This document shows, piece by piece, positions 18,443-27,018 of a DNA stretch of 64,000 bases. Origin of the DNA: Pseudomonas sp. ANT_H4 (GTDB lineage Bacteria > Pseudomonadota > Gammaproteobacteria > Pseudomonadales > Pseudomonadaceae); contig NZ_VOBG01000008.1 of assembly GCF_008369295.1 (NCBI RefSeq), forward strand, positions 62,001-126,000. The letters run 5' to 3'. The stretch's first letter is position 1; each line of letters opens with the position of its first letter. Under the pieces are notes generated by a model. It had not been told where the DNA came from. It did no database searches and saw nothing but the letters and a program-made list of their open reading frames with translations. A program made the position numbers and the translations under genes.

Positions 18443-19894
18443 ATGTCCGTCCGTCGTACCAAAATCGTCGCCACCCTTGGCCCGGCCAGTAACTCGCCGG
18501 AAGTCCTCGAACAGCTGATTCTGGCTGGCCTGGACGTTGCCCGTCTGAACTTCTCCCACGGCACCCCGGACGAGCACAAGGCTCGCGCCAAGCTGGTACG
18601 TGACCTGGCCGCCAAGCATGGCCGCTTCGTCGCACTGCTGGGTGACCTGCAAGGCCCGAAAATTCGTATCGCCAAATTCGCCAACAAGCGAATCGAGCTG
18701 AAAGTCGGTGACAAGTTCACCTTCTCCACCAGCCACCCGCTGACCGAAGGCACCCAGGACATCGTCGGCATCGACTACCCGGATCTGGTCAAGGATTGCG
18801 GTGTCGCTGACGAACTGCTGCTCGATGACGGCCGTGTGGTCATGCGCGTCGATACTGCGACCGCTACCGAACTGAACTGCACCGTGCTGATTGGCGGCCC
18901 GCTGTCGGATCACAAAGGTATCAACCGTCGCGGTGGTGGCCTGACCGCGCCAGCGCTGACCGAGAAAGACAAGGCCGACATCAAGCTCGCCGCCGAAATG
19001 GAAGTGGACTACCTTGCGGTATCCTTCCCGCGCGACGCTGCCGACATGGAATATGCCCGTCAACTGCGCGACGAAGCCGGCAGTACTGCCTGGCTGGTGG
19101 CGAAGATCGAACGCGCCGAAGCCGTGGCCGACGACGAAACCCTCGACGGCCTGATCAAGGCTTCCGACGCCGTAATGGTTGCCCGTGGCGACCTGGGCGT
19201 AGAGATCGGTGATGCCGAGCTGGTGGGCATCCAGAAGAAGATCATCCTGCACGCACGCCGTCACAACAAAGCGGTGATCGTCGCGACCCAGATGATGGAG
19301 TCGATGATCCAGAACCCGATGCCGACCCGTGCCGAAGTGTCCGACGTGGCCAACGCCGTGCTCGACTACACCGACGCCGTGATGCTCTCGGCTGAAAGTG
19401 CCGCCGGTGCCTATCCGCTCGAAGCAGTCCAGGCGATGGCGCGCATCTGCGTCGGCGCTGAAAAGCACCCAACCAGCAAAACCTCCAGCCACCGCATCGG
19501 CAAGGTGTTCGAAAGCTGCGACCAGAGCATCGCCCTGGCAGCCATGTACACCGCCAACCACTTCCCCGGTGTGAAGGCGATCATCGCCTTGACCGAAAGT
19601 GGCTACACGCCGTTGATCATGTCGCGCATCCGTTCCTCGGTGCCGATCTACGCGTTTTCCCCGCACCGCGAAACCCAGGCCCGCGCGGCCATGTTCCGTG
19701 GTGTCTACACCGTACCGTTCGACCCGGCTTCGTTGCCGCCTGAGCAAGTCAGCCAGGCAGCGATCGACGAGTTGCTCAAGCTCGGTGTCGTGGAGAAAGG
19801 CGACTGGGTCATCCTGACCAAGGGCGACAGCTACCACACCATCGGCGGCACCAACGGCATGAAGATCCTGCACGTTGGCGACCCAATGGTCTGA
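18443..19894 (+). CDS. pyk: Pyruvate kinase (PykA type)
   Basis: A 483-residue enzyme that makes pyruvate and ATP from phosphoenolpyruvate and ADP, the last glycolytic step, used here after the Entner-Doudoroff route. It begins MSVRRTKIVATLGPAS and contains ARLNFSHG, LLGDLQGPKIR, KIERAEAV, VMVARGDLGVEIG and the MMESMIQNPMPTRAEVSDVANAV active-site helix. Length and sequence match the PykA (type II) enzyme of Pseudomonas. An AGGAG ribosome site precedes the ATG by seven bases. A strong terminator follows. Confidence 0.97.
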   Translation: MSVRRTKIVATLGPASNSPEVLEQLILAGLDVARLNFSHGTPDEHKARAKLVRDLAAKHGRFVALLGDLQGPKIRIAKFANKRIELKVGDKFTFSTSHPLTEGTQDIVGIDYPDLVKDCGVADELLLDDGRVVMRVDTATATELNCTVLIGGPLSDHKGINRRGGGLTAPALTEKDKADIKLAAEMEVDYLAVSFPRDAADMEYARQLRDEAGSTAWLVAKIERAEAVADDETLDGLIKASDAVMVARGDLGVEIGDAELVGIQKKIILHARRHNKAVIVATQMMESMIQNPMPTRAEVSDVANAVLDYTDAVMLSAESAAGAYPLEAVQAMARICVGAEKHPTSKTSSHRIGKVFESCDQSIALAAMYTANHFPGVKAIIALTESGYTPLIMSRIRSSVPIYAFSPHRETQARAAMFRGVYTVPFDPASLPPEQVSQAAIDELLKLGVVEKGDWVILTKGDSYHTIGGTNGMKILHVGDPMV

Positions 19895-19911
19895 GTGACA
19901 CGCTGAAAAAC

Positions 19912-19948
19912 AAAAGCCCCGCCATGTGAATGGCGGGGCTTTTTGCTT
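19912..19948 (+). terminator. Rho-independent terminator of pyk
   Basis: AAAAGCCCCGCCA and TGGCGGGGCTTTT form a perfect 13-base stem around a 6-base loop, followed by TTGCTTTT. Confidence 0.88.
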
Positions 19949-19968
19949 TTCTGCCTCCGGACAACCTG

Positions 19969-19993
19969 TGGCGAGGGGGCTTGCCCCTCGCCA
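19969..19993. repeat. REP-like inverted repeat
   Basis: TGGCGAGGGG and CCCCTCGCCA make a perfect 10-base stem around GCTTG. It is the same GGCGAGGGG type as the element at 38182-38213. Confidence 0.65.
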
Positions 19994-20027
19994 TAGAAAC
20001 ACCACTTGTCACAAGATGTGCTCACCG

Positions 20028-20777
20028 TCAGCGCTTGCTGATAAACCCCGACAACGCCGCAATCGCCTCAGGCGATTTCAGCCGCTGGGTAAACAACGCA
20101 CCCTCCTCTTCAATCACCTTGCGCAACTGTTCGCGATCCACGCTTTTCATCAGTTGTTTGCTGACCTGCACGGCACCGGGAGCCAAGGCTTCGAAACGTT
20201 CGGCCACCTCCCTCGCCTTGGTCAAGGCAGCTTCACCACTGCCCAACGCTTCAGTGGCGATGCCCCAGGCGGCAGCCTGCTCACCGGTGAACCCTTCACC
20301 CAACAGCAACAACTCAGCAGCTTTCGCATGCCCCAACAGCCGCGGCAGGATCAGGCTGGAACCAAACTCCGGACACAGCCCCAGGTTGACGAACGGCATG
20401 CGCAAGCGGGCGTCGCGGCTGACGTACACCAGATCACAATGCAGCAGCATGGTCGTCCCAATGCCTACCGCCGCGCCAGCCACCGCAGCAATCACCGGCT
20501 TACGGCAGTTGAGCAAGCTCTTCATAAAGTGAAACGGCGGGCTGTCGAGGTCGGTGGGCGGTTGTTCGAGGAAGTCGGCGATGTCGTTGCCGGCGGTGAA
20601 GCACTCGCTGCTGCCCTGGATAAGCACCGCATTGATGGTGACATCGGCATCGGCCTGTTCCAACGCGTCAGCCAGTTGGCTGTACATGGCGCGGGTCAGG
20701 GCGTTTTTCTTGTCCGGGCGGTTGAACTGCAGAATCAGCAGCCCGCGTTCGCGCTGCAGCAGGATGGCGTCGGTCAT
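20028..20777 (-). CDS. Enoyl-CoA hydratase/isomerase (crotonase family)
   Basis: A 249-residue crotonase-fold enzyme. The N-terminal ILLQRERGLLILQFNRPDKKNAL is typical, and the oxyanion-hole strand VLIQGSSECFTAGNDIADF and the AAVAGAAVGIGTTMLLHCDLVY segment are intact. LGLCPEFGSSLILPRLLG supplies the acidic active-site region. The exact acyl-CoA substrate cannot be told from sequence. It lies 28 bases downstream of the ferredoxin reductase gene and is probably co-transcribed with it. The order pyk / crotonase / ferredoxin reductase / fumarase matches PAO1. Confidence 0.88.
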   Translation of the reverse strand: MTDAILLQRERGLLILQFNRPDKKNALTRAMYSQLADALEQADADVTINAVLIQGSSECFTAGNDIADFLEQPPTDLDSPPFHFMKSLLNCRKPVIAAVAGAAVGIGTTMLLHCDLVYVSRDARLRMPFVNLGLCPEFGSSLILPRLLGHAKAAELLLLGEGFTGEQAAAWGIATEALGSGEAALTKAREVAERFEALAPGAVQVSKQLMKSVDREQLRKVIEEEGALFTQRLKSPEAIAALSGFISKR

Positions 20778-20805
20778 GGCAAGTCTCGCAGATAAAAATC
20801 AGCGT

Positions 20806-21738
20806 TCAACCACGGGGCAGGAACACGTCGGCCAGCAGTTGATTGCGCGGCAACCCCGCCAGGAACAAGCGTTTGGAAAAAGCCTCGACGCTGGAAGGGT
20901 GCCCGCAGAGTAAAGCCAGGGTTTGCCGGGAAACAAGCCGCAGTTGCGCCAAAGCCTGCGTCAACTCAGCCGCCGTCCATAGCTCGATCGTCAGGTTGGG
21001 GTGGGCGGCGGCCAGCGACGCCAGGGGCTCGGCCAAATAATGGCCCTCGGCATCATGGGCCAGGTGAATCACCCGGATGACGCCCTGATGATCCTGGCGC
21101 AACGCCTCGCGAAGCACACCCCATAACGGTCCCAAACCGGTACCTGAGGCCAGCAGCCAGAGTGGTCGCGCTTGCCAGTCTGGATCGTATTGCAACGCAC
21201 CACCACGCAGTTCGCCCAGGCGCAAACTGTCGCCGACTTTGAGTTGCCGGGCGGCATCGCTGAACTCGCCGGGCAGGCGACAATCGAGGTGAAACTCCAG
21301 GAACGGGTCTTCCAGGGGCAGGCTGGCCAGGGAATAGGGCCGGGCGATCGCACCGGCCCACAACACCAGGTGCTGCCCGGCCCGGTAACGCAGGCTGCGC
21401 CCAGGTTGCAGGCGCAAGCGCAGTACCGCCGGGCTCAGCCAATCAACGCTCAGTACCTCAGCCGGCAGACCGTCACGCAGCGGATCAAAGGTTTCGATCT
21501 GCACGTCGCCCATGACCTGACACTGGCAGGCCAAGCGCCAACCGTCCTGGCGTTGCGCAGGGCTCAGCGCACCAGGCTGATTGTCCTGAACCTCGCCCAG
21601 GCAACGCACCAGGCAGGCATGGCAACTTCCGGCGCGGCAACTGTAGGGGACGGCGACACCGGCCTGGTTCAGGGCATCCAGCAGGTTGCTGCCGGCGGGG
21701 ACCGACCAGTGGCGTTCGCCGGCGTGCAGTTCAGACAT
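20806..21738 (-). CDS. 2Fe-2S ferredoxin / FAD-NAD(P)H reductase fusion
   Basis: A 310-residue flavoprotein electron-transfer enzyme. A plant-type [2Fe-2S] ferredoxin domain (about 1-85) carries C34, C39, C42 and C71 in a C-x4-C-x2-C-x28-C pattern. It is followed by an FAD-binding barrel with RPYSLAS (the RxYS motif) and an NAD-binding domain with LLASGTGLGPLWG and a C-terminal LLCGHPS. The layout matches CDP-6-deoxyglucoseen reductase and oxygenase-reductase components. No oxygenase is encoded nearby, so its electron acceptor is unknown. Confidence 0.87.
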   Translation of the reverse strand: MSELHAGERHWSVPAGSNLLDALNQAGVAVPYSCRAGSCHACLVRCLGEVQDNQPGALSPAQRQDGWRLACQCQVMGDVQIETFDPLRDGLPAEVLSVDWLSPAVLRLRLQPGRSLRYRAGQHLVLWAGAIARPYSLASLPLEDPFLEFHLDCRLPGEFSDAARQLKVGDSLRLGELRGGALQYDPDWQARPLWLLASGTGLGPLWGVLREALRQDHQGVIRVIHLAHDAEGHYLAEPLASLAAAHPNLTIELWTAAELTQALAQLRLVSRQTLALLCGHPSSVEAFSKRLFLAGLPRNQLLADVFLPRG

Positions 21739-21752
21739 GAAACGTTCTCAAA

Positions 21753-21853
21753 TGTAGGAGCAAGCTTGCTCGCGATGGTTGCTAACGATAACGCGGGGTG
21801 CCTGACGAAACCCACCAGATTCACGCTTTTCGCGAGCGAGCTCGCTCCTACCA
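21753..21853. repeat. REPIN (two inverted REP units)
   Basis: A unit GTAGGAGCAAGCTTGCTCGC at 21755 onward is repeated in inverse orientation as CGCGAGCGAGCTCGCTCCTAC ending near 21851, with about 50 bases between them. Each unit is itself a hairpin. This is the doublet structure of P. fluorescens REPINs, which are mobilised by RAYT transposases encoded elsewhere. Confidence 0.8.
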
Positions 21854-22055
21854 TTAATCGGGCCCGGCATCCATGACCATAGTCGGGTGTATCAGCCACC
21901 GCGCCGGGTTATACTGCCGCGCCTTTTTAGCGTCGCGTCAGCACTACCCCAGCACTACCTGCCGACGTGCCTTGGAAAGGTGTCTTCAGACGACCGATGC
22001 ACCCCACTGAAGCCACCTTTATTGAATGTTCCCGTCTTATAGAGGAGCGCGACTC

Positions 22056-23579
22056 ATGACCGTGATCAAGCAAGACGACCTGATTCAGAGCGTTGCCGAC
22101 GCCCTGCAATTCATTTCCTACTACCACCCCGTTGATTTCATTCAGGCCATGCACGAAGCCTACCTGCGCGAAGAATCGCCAGCAGCCCGTGACTCCATGG
22201 CACAGATCCTGATCAACTCGCGTATGTGTGCCACTGGCCACCGCCCGATCTGCCAGGACACCGGCATCGTCACCGTGTTTGTACGCGTGGGCATGGATGT
22301 GCGCTGGGATGGCGCCACCATGGGCCTGGACGACATGATCAACGAAGGCGTACGTCGCGCCTACAACCTGCCAGAAAACGTCCTGCGGGCCTCAATCCTC
22401 GCCGACCCGGCAGGCGCGCGCAAAAATACCAAGGACAACACCCCTGCGGTGATTCACTACTCCATCGTCCCGGGTAACACCGTGGAAGTGGACGTGGCGG
22501 CCAAGGGCGGCGGTTCCGAAAACAAGTCGAAGATGGCCATGCTCAACCCGTCCGACTCCATCGTCGACTGGGTTCTGAAGACCGTTCCGACCATGGGCGC
22601 CGGCTGGTGCCCACCGGGCATGCTGGGTATCGGCATCGGCGGCACCGCCGAGAAAGCCGCGGTGATGGCCAAGGAAGTGTTGATGCAATCCATCGACATT
22701 CACGAGCTGAAAAAGCGCGGCCCATCCAGCCGTATCGAAGAGATGCGCCTGGAGCTGTTCGAGAAGGTCAACCAACTGGGCATCGGCGCCCAGGGCCTGG
22801 GTGGCCTGACCACCGTGCTCGACGTGAAGATCATGGACTACCCGACCCATGCGGCCTCGCTGCCGGTGTGCATGATCCCCAACTGCGCCGCCACCCGTCA
22901 CGCCCACTTCGTGCTTGACGGTTCCGGCCCGGCTTCGCTGGAAGCGCCACCGCTGGATGCCTACCCGCAAATCGTCTGGGAAGCCGGCCCGTCGGCCCGT
23001 CGCGTCAACCTCGACACCCTGACCCCGCAAGACGTACAGAGCTGGAAACCGGGCGAAACCGTGCTGCTCAACGGCAAGATGCTCACCGGTCGCGACGCCG
23101 CGCACAAGCGCATGGTCGAGATGCTGAACAAGGGTGAAACCCTGCCGGTGGACCTCAAGGGTCGCTTTATCTACTACGTCGGCCCGGTTGATCCGGTACG
23201 CGATGAAGTGGTTGGGCCTGCCGGTCCGACCACGGCAACGCGGATGGACAAGTTCACTCGCCAGATCCTCGAACAAACCGGCTTGCTGGGCATGATCGGC
23301 AAATCCGAGCGCGGCCCGACCGCTATCGAAGCGATCAAGGACCACAAGGCCGTGTACCTGATGGCTGTGGGCGGCGCAGCTTATCTGGTGGCGCAAGCCA
23401 TCAAGAAATCCCGCGTCGTGGCTTTCGCCGAACTGGGCATGGAAGCGATCTACGAGTTCGACGTCAAGGACATGCCGGTCACCGTTGCAGTGGACAGCAA
23501 GGGTGAATCGGTACACATCACCGGTCCTGCCATCTGGCAAAAAAGGATCAGTGAAAGCCTGGCGGTAGAAGTGCAGTAA
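22056..23579 (+). CDS. Fumarate hydratase class I
   Basis: A 507-residue iron-sulfur fumarase that interconverts fumarate and malate in the TCA cycle. Alpha and beta domains are fused as in FumA/FumB. The cysteines expected to bind [4Fe-4S] are visible in RPICQDTGI (C66), GAGWCPPGMLG and MIPNCAATRHAHF. The C-terminal beta domain has LLNGKMLTGRDAAHKRM and GPTTATRMD. The start is ATG 22056, with GAGGAG nine bases upstream. REP DNA, not a gene, separates it from the ferredoxin reductase. Confidence 0.95.
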   Translation: MTVIKQDDLIQSVADALQFISYYHPVDFIQAMHEAYLREESPAARDSMAQILINSRMCATGHRPICQDTGIVTVFVRVGMDVRWDGATMGLDDMINEGVRRAYNLPENVLRASILADPAGARKNTKDNTPAVIHYSIVPGNTVEVDVAAKGGGSENKSKMAMLNPSDSIVDWVLKTVPTMGAGWCPPGMLGIGIGGTAEKAAVMAKEVLMQSIDIHELKKRGPSSRIEEMRLELFEKVNQLGIGAQGLGGLTTVLDVKIMDYPTHAASLPVCMIPNCAATRHAHFVLDGSGPASLEAPPLDAYPQIVWEAGPSARRVNLDTLTPQDVQSWKPGETVLLNGKMLTGRDAAHKRMVEMLNKGETLPVDLKGRFIYYVGPVDPVRDEVVGPAGPTTATRMDKFTRQILEQTGLLGMIGKSERGPTAIEAIKDHKAVYLMAVGGAAYLVAQAIKKSRVVAFAELGMEAIYEFDVKDMPVTVAVDSKGESVHITGPAIWQKRISESLAVEVQ

Positions 23580-23597
23580 GCATTTCACGGCAAGGAT

Positions 23598-23635
23598 AAA
23601 GGCGACCGGGGCAGCATGGCCCGGTCGCCTTTTTT
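23598..23635 (+). terminator. Rho-independent terminator of the fumarase gene
   Basis: AAAGGCGACCGGG pairs with CCCGGTCGCCTTT around a short loop and is followed by further T residues. Confidence 0.88.
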
Positions 23636-23654
23636 ATGTCTCACACACGCCTCC

Positions 23655-23674
23655 GTGGTGAGGGGGCTCGCCAC
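23655..23674. repeat. REP-like half element
   Basis: GTGGTGAGGGGGCTCGCCAC is an imperfect inverted repeat of the same GGCGAGGGG family as other elements in this window. A shortened second copy (GGCTCGCCACAAC) follows at about 23689. Confidence 0.4.
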
Positions 23675-23756
23675 AAGTACAGACATTAGGGCTCGCCACA
23701 ACAGCTTTGCTGCGCATGCTATGGTGCTCGCCCTTATTGCGCATGCTCATCTTCGT

Positions 23757-25523
23757 ATGACCACGATCACCCGCCCATTGCGCTTGACCTTCTACTCCCT
23801 GCTGATCATCGCTGGCGCCGTGCTGGCTGCCGCCCTGGCCATACGCCACGCCGAACGCCAGGCCCTGGTGGATGACGCTGCCCGTGCCAATCAACAGCTG
23901 GCGTTGTATGCCAACTCCCTGCACACCCTGATCGAACGTTACCGCGCCCTGCCCGCCGTGCTGGCCCTGGACTCGGAAATGATCAGCGCCTTGAAAGGCC
24001 CGCTCGACGCCGCTACCCAAGACTTGCTCAACCGCAAGCTGGAACGCATCAACGGCGCCGCACAATCATCCACCCTGGAATTGATGGACCGCAACGGCCT
24101 GGCCGTGGCCGCCAGCAACTGGAACCTGCCCAGCAGTTATGTCGGGCACAACTACGCGTTTCGGCCATATTTCAGCCAGACCTTGAGCCAGGGCACCGGA
24201 CGTTTTTATGCGGTAGGGGTCACCACCGGTATTCCGGGGTACTTCCTCTCCAGTGCGGTGCTGGATGAGAAAGAGCAGTTTCTCGGCGCCATGGTGGTGA
24301 AGCTGGAATTTCCGGAACTGGAACGCGAGTGGGCCCAAGGTAACGATCTGCTGCTGGTCAGCGATGCACGGGGCATTGTGTTTATCGCCAATCAACCAGG
24401 CTGGCGGTATCGCGCCTTGCGCCCGCTATCGGACAGCGACCACGCGGAACTCAAGGCCACTCGGCAATACGACAAAAAACAGCTGCTGCCCCTGGAGTAT
24501 CAGGCGTTGCAGCGCTTCGACGACAACAGCCACCTGATGCGCATCGACGGCCCCGAGGGCAGTGCCAACTACCTGTGGGAATCCCTGCCGTTGAAGGCCG
24601 AAGGCTGGACCTTGCATCTGCTGCGCAAACCCCAGGTTGCCGCCGAGGACCAACGCAACGCCGGCCTTGCCGCCGCAGGTCTGTGGCTGGCGCTGGTGTT
24701 CCTGCTGCTGTTCCTGACTCAACGCTGGCGCCTGGCTCGCCTGCGCCAACGCAGCCGCGAAGAGCTTGAACAGTTGGTGCAAGAACGCACCCGCGACTTG
24801 CGCACTGCCCAGGATGGGCTGGTGCAGTCGGCCAAGCTGGCAGCTCTGGGGCAGATGTCCGCGGCCCTGGCCCATGAGATCAACCAGCCCTTGACGGCGC
24901 AGCGCATGCAACTGGCTACCTTGCGCCTCTTGCTGGATCACGGTCGCGTCGATGACGCTTACAAGGCACTGACCCCGCTGGACGACATGCTCACCCGCAT
25001 GGCCGCGCTGACCGGCCATCTCAAGACCTTCGCCCGTAAAAGCCCTAGCGGTTTGCGCGAACGCCTGGACTTGGCGACTGTGGTGGATCAGTCCCTGCAC
25101 TTGCTGGACACCCGTCTGCGGGACGAAGCCATCGGCACAGTGCTGGACCTGACCCGCCCGGCGTGGGTGCGCGGCGATGCAATTCGCCTGGAACAGGTGC
25201 TGATCAACCTGCTGCGCAACGCCCTCGATGCCATGGCCGACAAACCGCGCAAGCGTCTGGAAATCCGCCTGCACGCCGATCAACAATTGTGGCACCTGAC
25301 TGTCACCGACAGCGGCGGCGGGATTGCCGAAGAAAACCTCAACAGCGTATTCGACCCCTTTTTCACCACCAAACCCGTGGGTGACGGGCTCGGCCTCGGG
25401 CTGGCGGTGTCGTACGCTATCGTCCACGAACTCGGTGGCCGCCTGAGCGCCGCCAACCAGGGCGACGGCGCGGTATTTACCCTGACCCTGCCCATCGCCC
25501 TGGAGACCCCGGACCTATGCTGA
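23757..25523 (+). CDS. DctB-type sensor histidine kinase
   Basis: A 588-residue membrane sensor. TM1 is at about 9-29, followed by a periplasmic dCache domain (about 35-290), TM2 (AAAGLWLALVFLLLFLTQ), a short coiled coil and a kinase core. The phospho-acceptor His is in ALAHEINQPL and the ATP-binding motifs are NLLRNALDAM, DSGGGI and GLGLGLAVS. The architecture equals that of C4-dicarboxylate sensor DctB and of MifS, the 2-oxoglutarate-linked sensor of P. aeruginosa. The next gene, overlapping by seven bases, is its response regulator. The frame is open upstream to 23616; ATG 23757 gives the natural N-terminus, but no strong ribosome site is visible. Confidence 0.85.
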   Translation: MTTITRPLRLTFYSLLIIAGAVLAAALAIRHAERQALVDDAARANQQLALYANSLHTLIERYRALPAVLALDSEMISALKGPLDAATQDLLNRKLERINGAAQSSTLELMDRNGLAVAASNWNLPSSYVGHNYAFRPYFSQTLSQGTGRFYAVGVTTGIPGYFLSSAVLDEKEQFLGAMVVKLEFPELEREWAQGNDLLLVSDARGIVFIANQPGWRYRALRPLSDSDHAELKATRQYDKKQLLPLEYQALQRFDDNSHLMRIDGPEGSANYLWESLPLKAEGWTLHLLRKPQVAAEDQRNAGLAAAGLWLALVFLLLFLTQRWRLARLRQRSREELEQLVQERTRDLRTAQDGLVQSAKLAALGQMSAALAHEINQPLTAQRMQLATLRLLLDHGRVDDAYKALTPLDDMLTRMAALTGHLKTFARKSPSGLRERLDLATVVDQSLHLLDTRLRDEAIGTVLDLTRPAWVRGDAIRLEQVLINLLRNALDAMADKPRKRLEIRLHADQQLWHLTVTDSGGGIAEENLNSVFDPFFTTKPVGDGLGLGLAVSYAIVHELGGRLSAANQGDGAVFTLTLPIALETPDLC

Positions 25524-26851
25524 ACGCAGTGATTGTGGTGGATGACGAGGCCAGTATCCGCACGGCCGTGGAACAGTGGCTGAGCCTGTCGGGGTTCGAG
25601 GTGCAATTGTTCAGCCGTGCCGATGACTGCCTGGCACAATTGCCCAGGGATTTCCCTGGGGTGATCCTCAGCGATGTGCGCATGCCTGGGCTCAGCGGCC
25701 TGGAGTTGCTGGCCGAGGTGCAACGCCGTGATGCCGACCTGCCGGTGATCCTGCTCACCGGCCACGGTGATGTGCCGATGGCCGTGGAAGCCATGCGCGA
25801 CGGCGCCTACGATTTCCTGGAGAAACCCTTCAGCCCCGAGGCGCTGCTCAGCAGCCTGCGCCGAGCCCTGGACAAGCGCGGATTGGTCCTGGAAAACCGG
25901 CGCCTGCATCAACAGGCCGATCACCGCGCCAAGTTGGAATCGAGCCTGTTGGGCGTGTCCCGAGGCTTACAGAATCTACGTCGACAAGTGCTGGACCTGG
26001 CAACCTTGCCGGTCAATGTGCTGATCCGTGGCGAGACCGGCAGTGGCAAGGAACTGGTCGCCCGTTGCCTGCATGATTTCGGGCCACGGGCGAAGAAGCC
26101 ATTTGTGGCACTGAACTGTGCGGCGATTCCCGAGCAACTGTTCGAGGCCGAGTTGTTTGGCCACGAGAGTGGCGCCTTTACCGGCGCCCAGGGCAAGCGC
26201 ATCGGCAAGCTAGAATTCGCCAACGGCGGCACCCTGTTTCTCGATGAGATCGAAAGCATGCCCCTGGCCCAGCAAGTAAAACTGCTGCGGGTGTTACAGG
26301 AGCAGAAGCTGGAACGCCTGGGCTCCAACCAGAGTATCAAGGTGGACCTGCGCATCATTGCCGCCACCAAGCCGGACCTGCTGGACGAAGCCCGCGCCGG
26401 GCGCTTTCGCGAGGATTTGGCTTATCGGCTGAACGTCGCGCAGTTGCGCCTGCCGCCGTTGCGTGAGCGCCGGGAAGATATCCCGCTGCTGTTCGAACAC
26501 TTCGCCCAGAACGCCGCCGAACGCCTGGGCCGCAGCTTTGCACCACTGAGCGGGCCGCAACTGGGCCATCTGCTCAGCCATGACTGGCCGGGCAATGTGC
26601 GGGAGCTGGCCAACGTCGCCGAGCGCCGGGTGCTAGGGCTGGGTGAACCGGAGCCGGAAGGCATCGAGGCCGGGCAATCGTTGGCGGCGCAGCAAGAGGC
26701 GTTTGAAGCCCATTGCCTGAAAGCCGCGCTGACTCGGCACAAAGGCGATATCAAAGCCGTGCTGGCAGAACTCCAACTGCCACGGCGCACGCTGAATGAA
26801 AAGATGCAGCGGCATGGGTTGGCGCGGGAGAGGTTCTTGAAAGATGAGTGA
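25517..26851 (+). CDS. Sigma-54-dependent response regulator (DctD/MifR type)
   Basis: A 444-residue enhancer-binding protein. The receiver domain carries the phosphorylated D53 in ILSDVRMPG. The AAA+ domain has Walker A GETGSGKE, the sigma-54-contacting GAFTGA loop (ESGAFTGAQGKR), and Walker B GGTLFLDEIES. The C-terminal FIS-type helix-turn-helix covers about 395-440 (LKAALTRHKGDIKAVLAEL, then PRRTLNEKMQRHGL). It is translationally coupled to the sensor gene. Its stop codon lies inside the first of two inverted repeats that lead to a sigma-54 promoter for the MFS gene downstream. Confidence 0.92.
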   Translation: MLNAVIVVDDEASIRTAVEQWLSLSGFEVQLFSRADDCLAQLPRDFPGVILSDVRMPGLSGLELLAEVQRRDADLPVILLTGHGDVPMAVEAMRDGAYDFLEKPFSPEALLSSLRRALDKRGLVLENRRLHQQADHRAKLESSLLGVSRGLQNLRRQVLDLATLPVNVLIRGETGSGKELVARCLHDFGPRAKKPFVALNCAAIPEQLFEAELFGHESGAFTGAQGKRIGKLEFANGGTLFLDEIESMPLAQQVKLLRVLQEQKLERLGSNQSIKVDLRIIAATKPDLLDEARAGRFREDLAYRLNVAQLRLPPLRERREDIPLLFEHFAQNAAERLGRSFAPLSGPQLGHLLSHDWPGNVRELANVAERRVLGLGEPEPEGIEAGQSLAAQQEAFEAHCLKAALTRHKGDIKAVLAELQLPRRTLNEKMQRHGLARERFLKDE

Positions 26852-26866
26852 GCGGATTTTCGCTCA
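26849..26866. promoter_or_regulatory. Predicted upstream activator site 1
   Basis: Perfect inverted repeat TGAGCG-N6-CGCTCA. It overlaps the stop codon of the response-regulator gene and has the same half-sites as site 2, centred 32 bases downstream, so both sites lie on the same face of the helix. Confidence 0.6.
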
Positions 26867-26880
26867 TAGCCAGTTATTCA

Positions 26881-26898
26881 TAAGCGACTTTCCGCTCA
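26881..26898. promoter_or_regulatory. Predicted upstream activator site 2
   Basis: TAAGCG-N6-CGCTCA, matching site 1 at 11 of 12 half-site bases. Its centre lies about 64 bases upstream of the -12 element of the sigma-54 promoter. Confidence 0.6.
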
Positions 26899-26938
26899 AT
26901 AAAATCCTGCAACCCTTCTAGGTCGGGCCTTCAGCTGT

Positions 26939-26955
26939 TTGGCACAACTCCTGCT
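26939..26955 (+). promoter_or_regulatory. Sigma-54 (RpoN) promoter of the MFS permease gene
   Basis: TTGGCACAACTCCTGCT keeps the invariant GG (-24) and GC (-12) at the required 10-base separation, with two mismatches to the fixed bases of TTGGCACG-N4-TTGCT. It lies 64 bases before the start codon. Confidence 0.75.
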
Positions 26956-26991
26956 ATAGCCCCGACCAGGCGGCGCTTGTGCGCGCTCCAC

Positions 26992-27017
26992 AAAAACAAT
27001 TAGATGAAGGATCCTTC
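26992..27017 (+). promoter_or_regulatory. Possible Hfq/Crc target and Shine-Dalgarno palindrome
   Basis: AAAAACAA at 26992-26999 fits the AAnAAnAA catabolite-activity motif bound by Hfq/Crc in Pseudomonas. Directly after it, GAAGGATCCTTC at 27006-27017 is a perfect palindrome containing the AAGGA ribosome site for the ATG at 27019. Confidence 0.4.
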
Positions 27018-27018
27018 A

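Noticed and set aside
18416..20005. 529-codon open frame antisense to pyk
   Set aside because: Shadow of the pyk coding frame; histidine/glycine-rich translation without family resemblance.
22392..23588. 398-codon frame antisense to the fumarase gene
   Set aside because: Shadow frame of a certain gene; no start signal.
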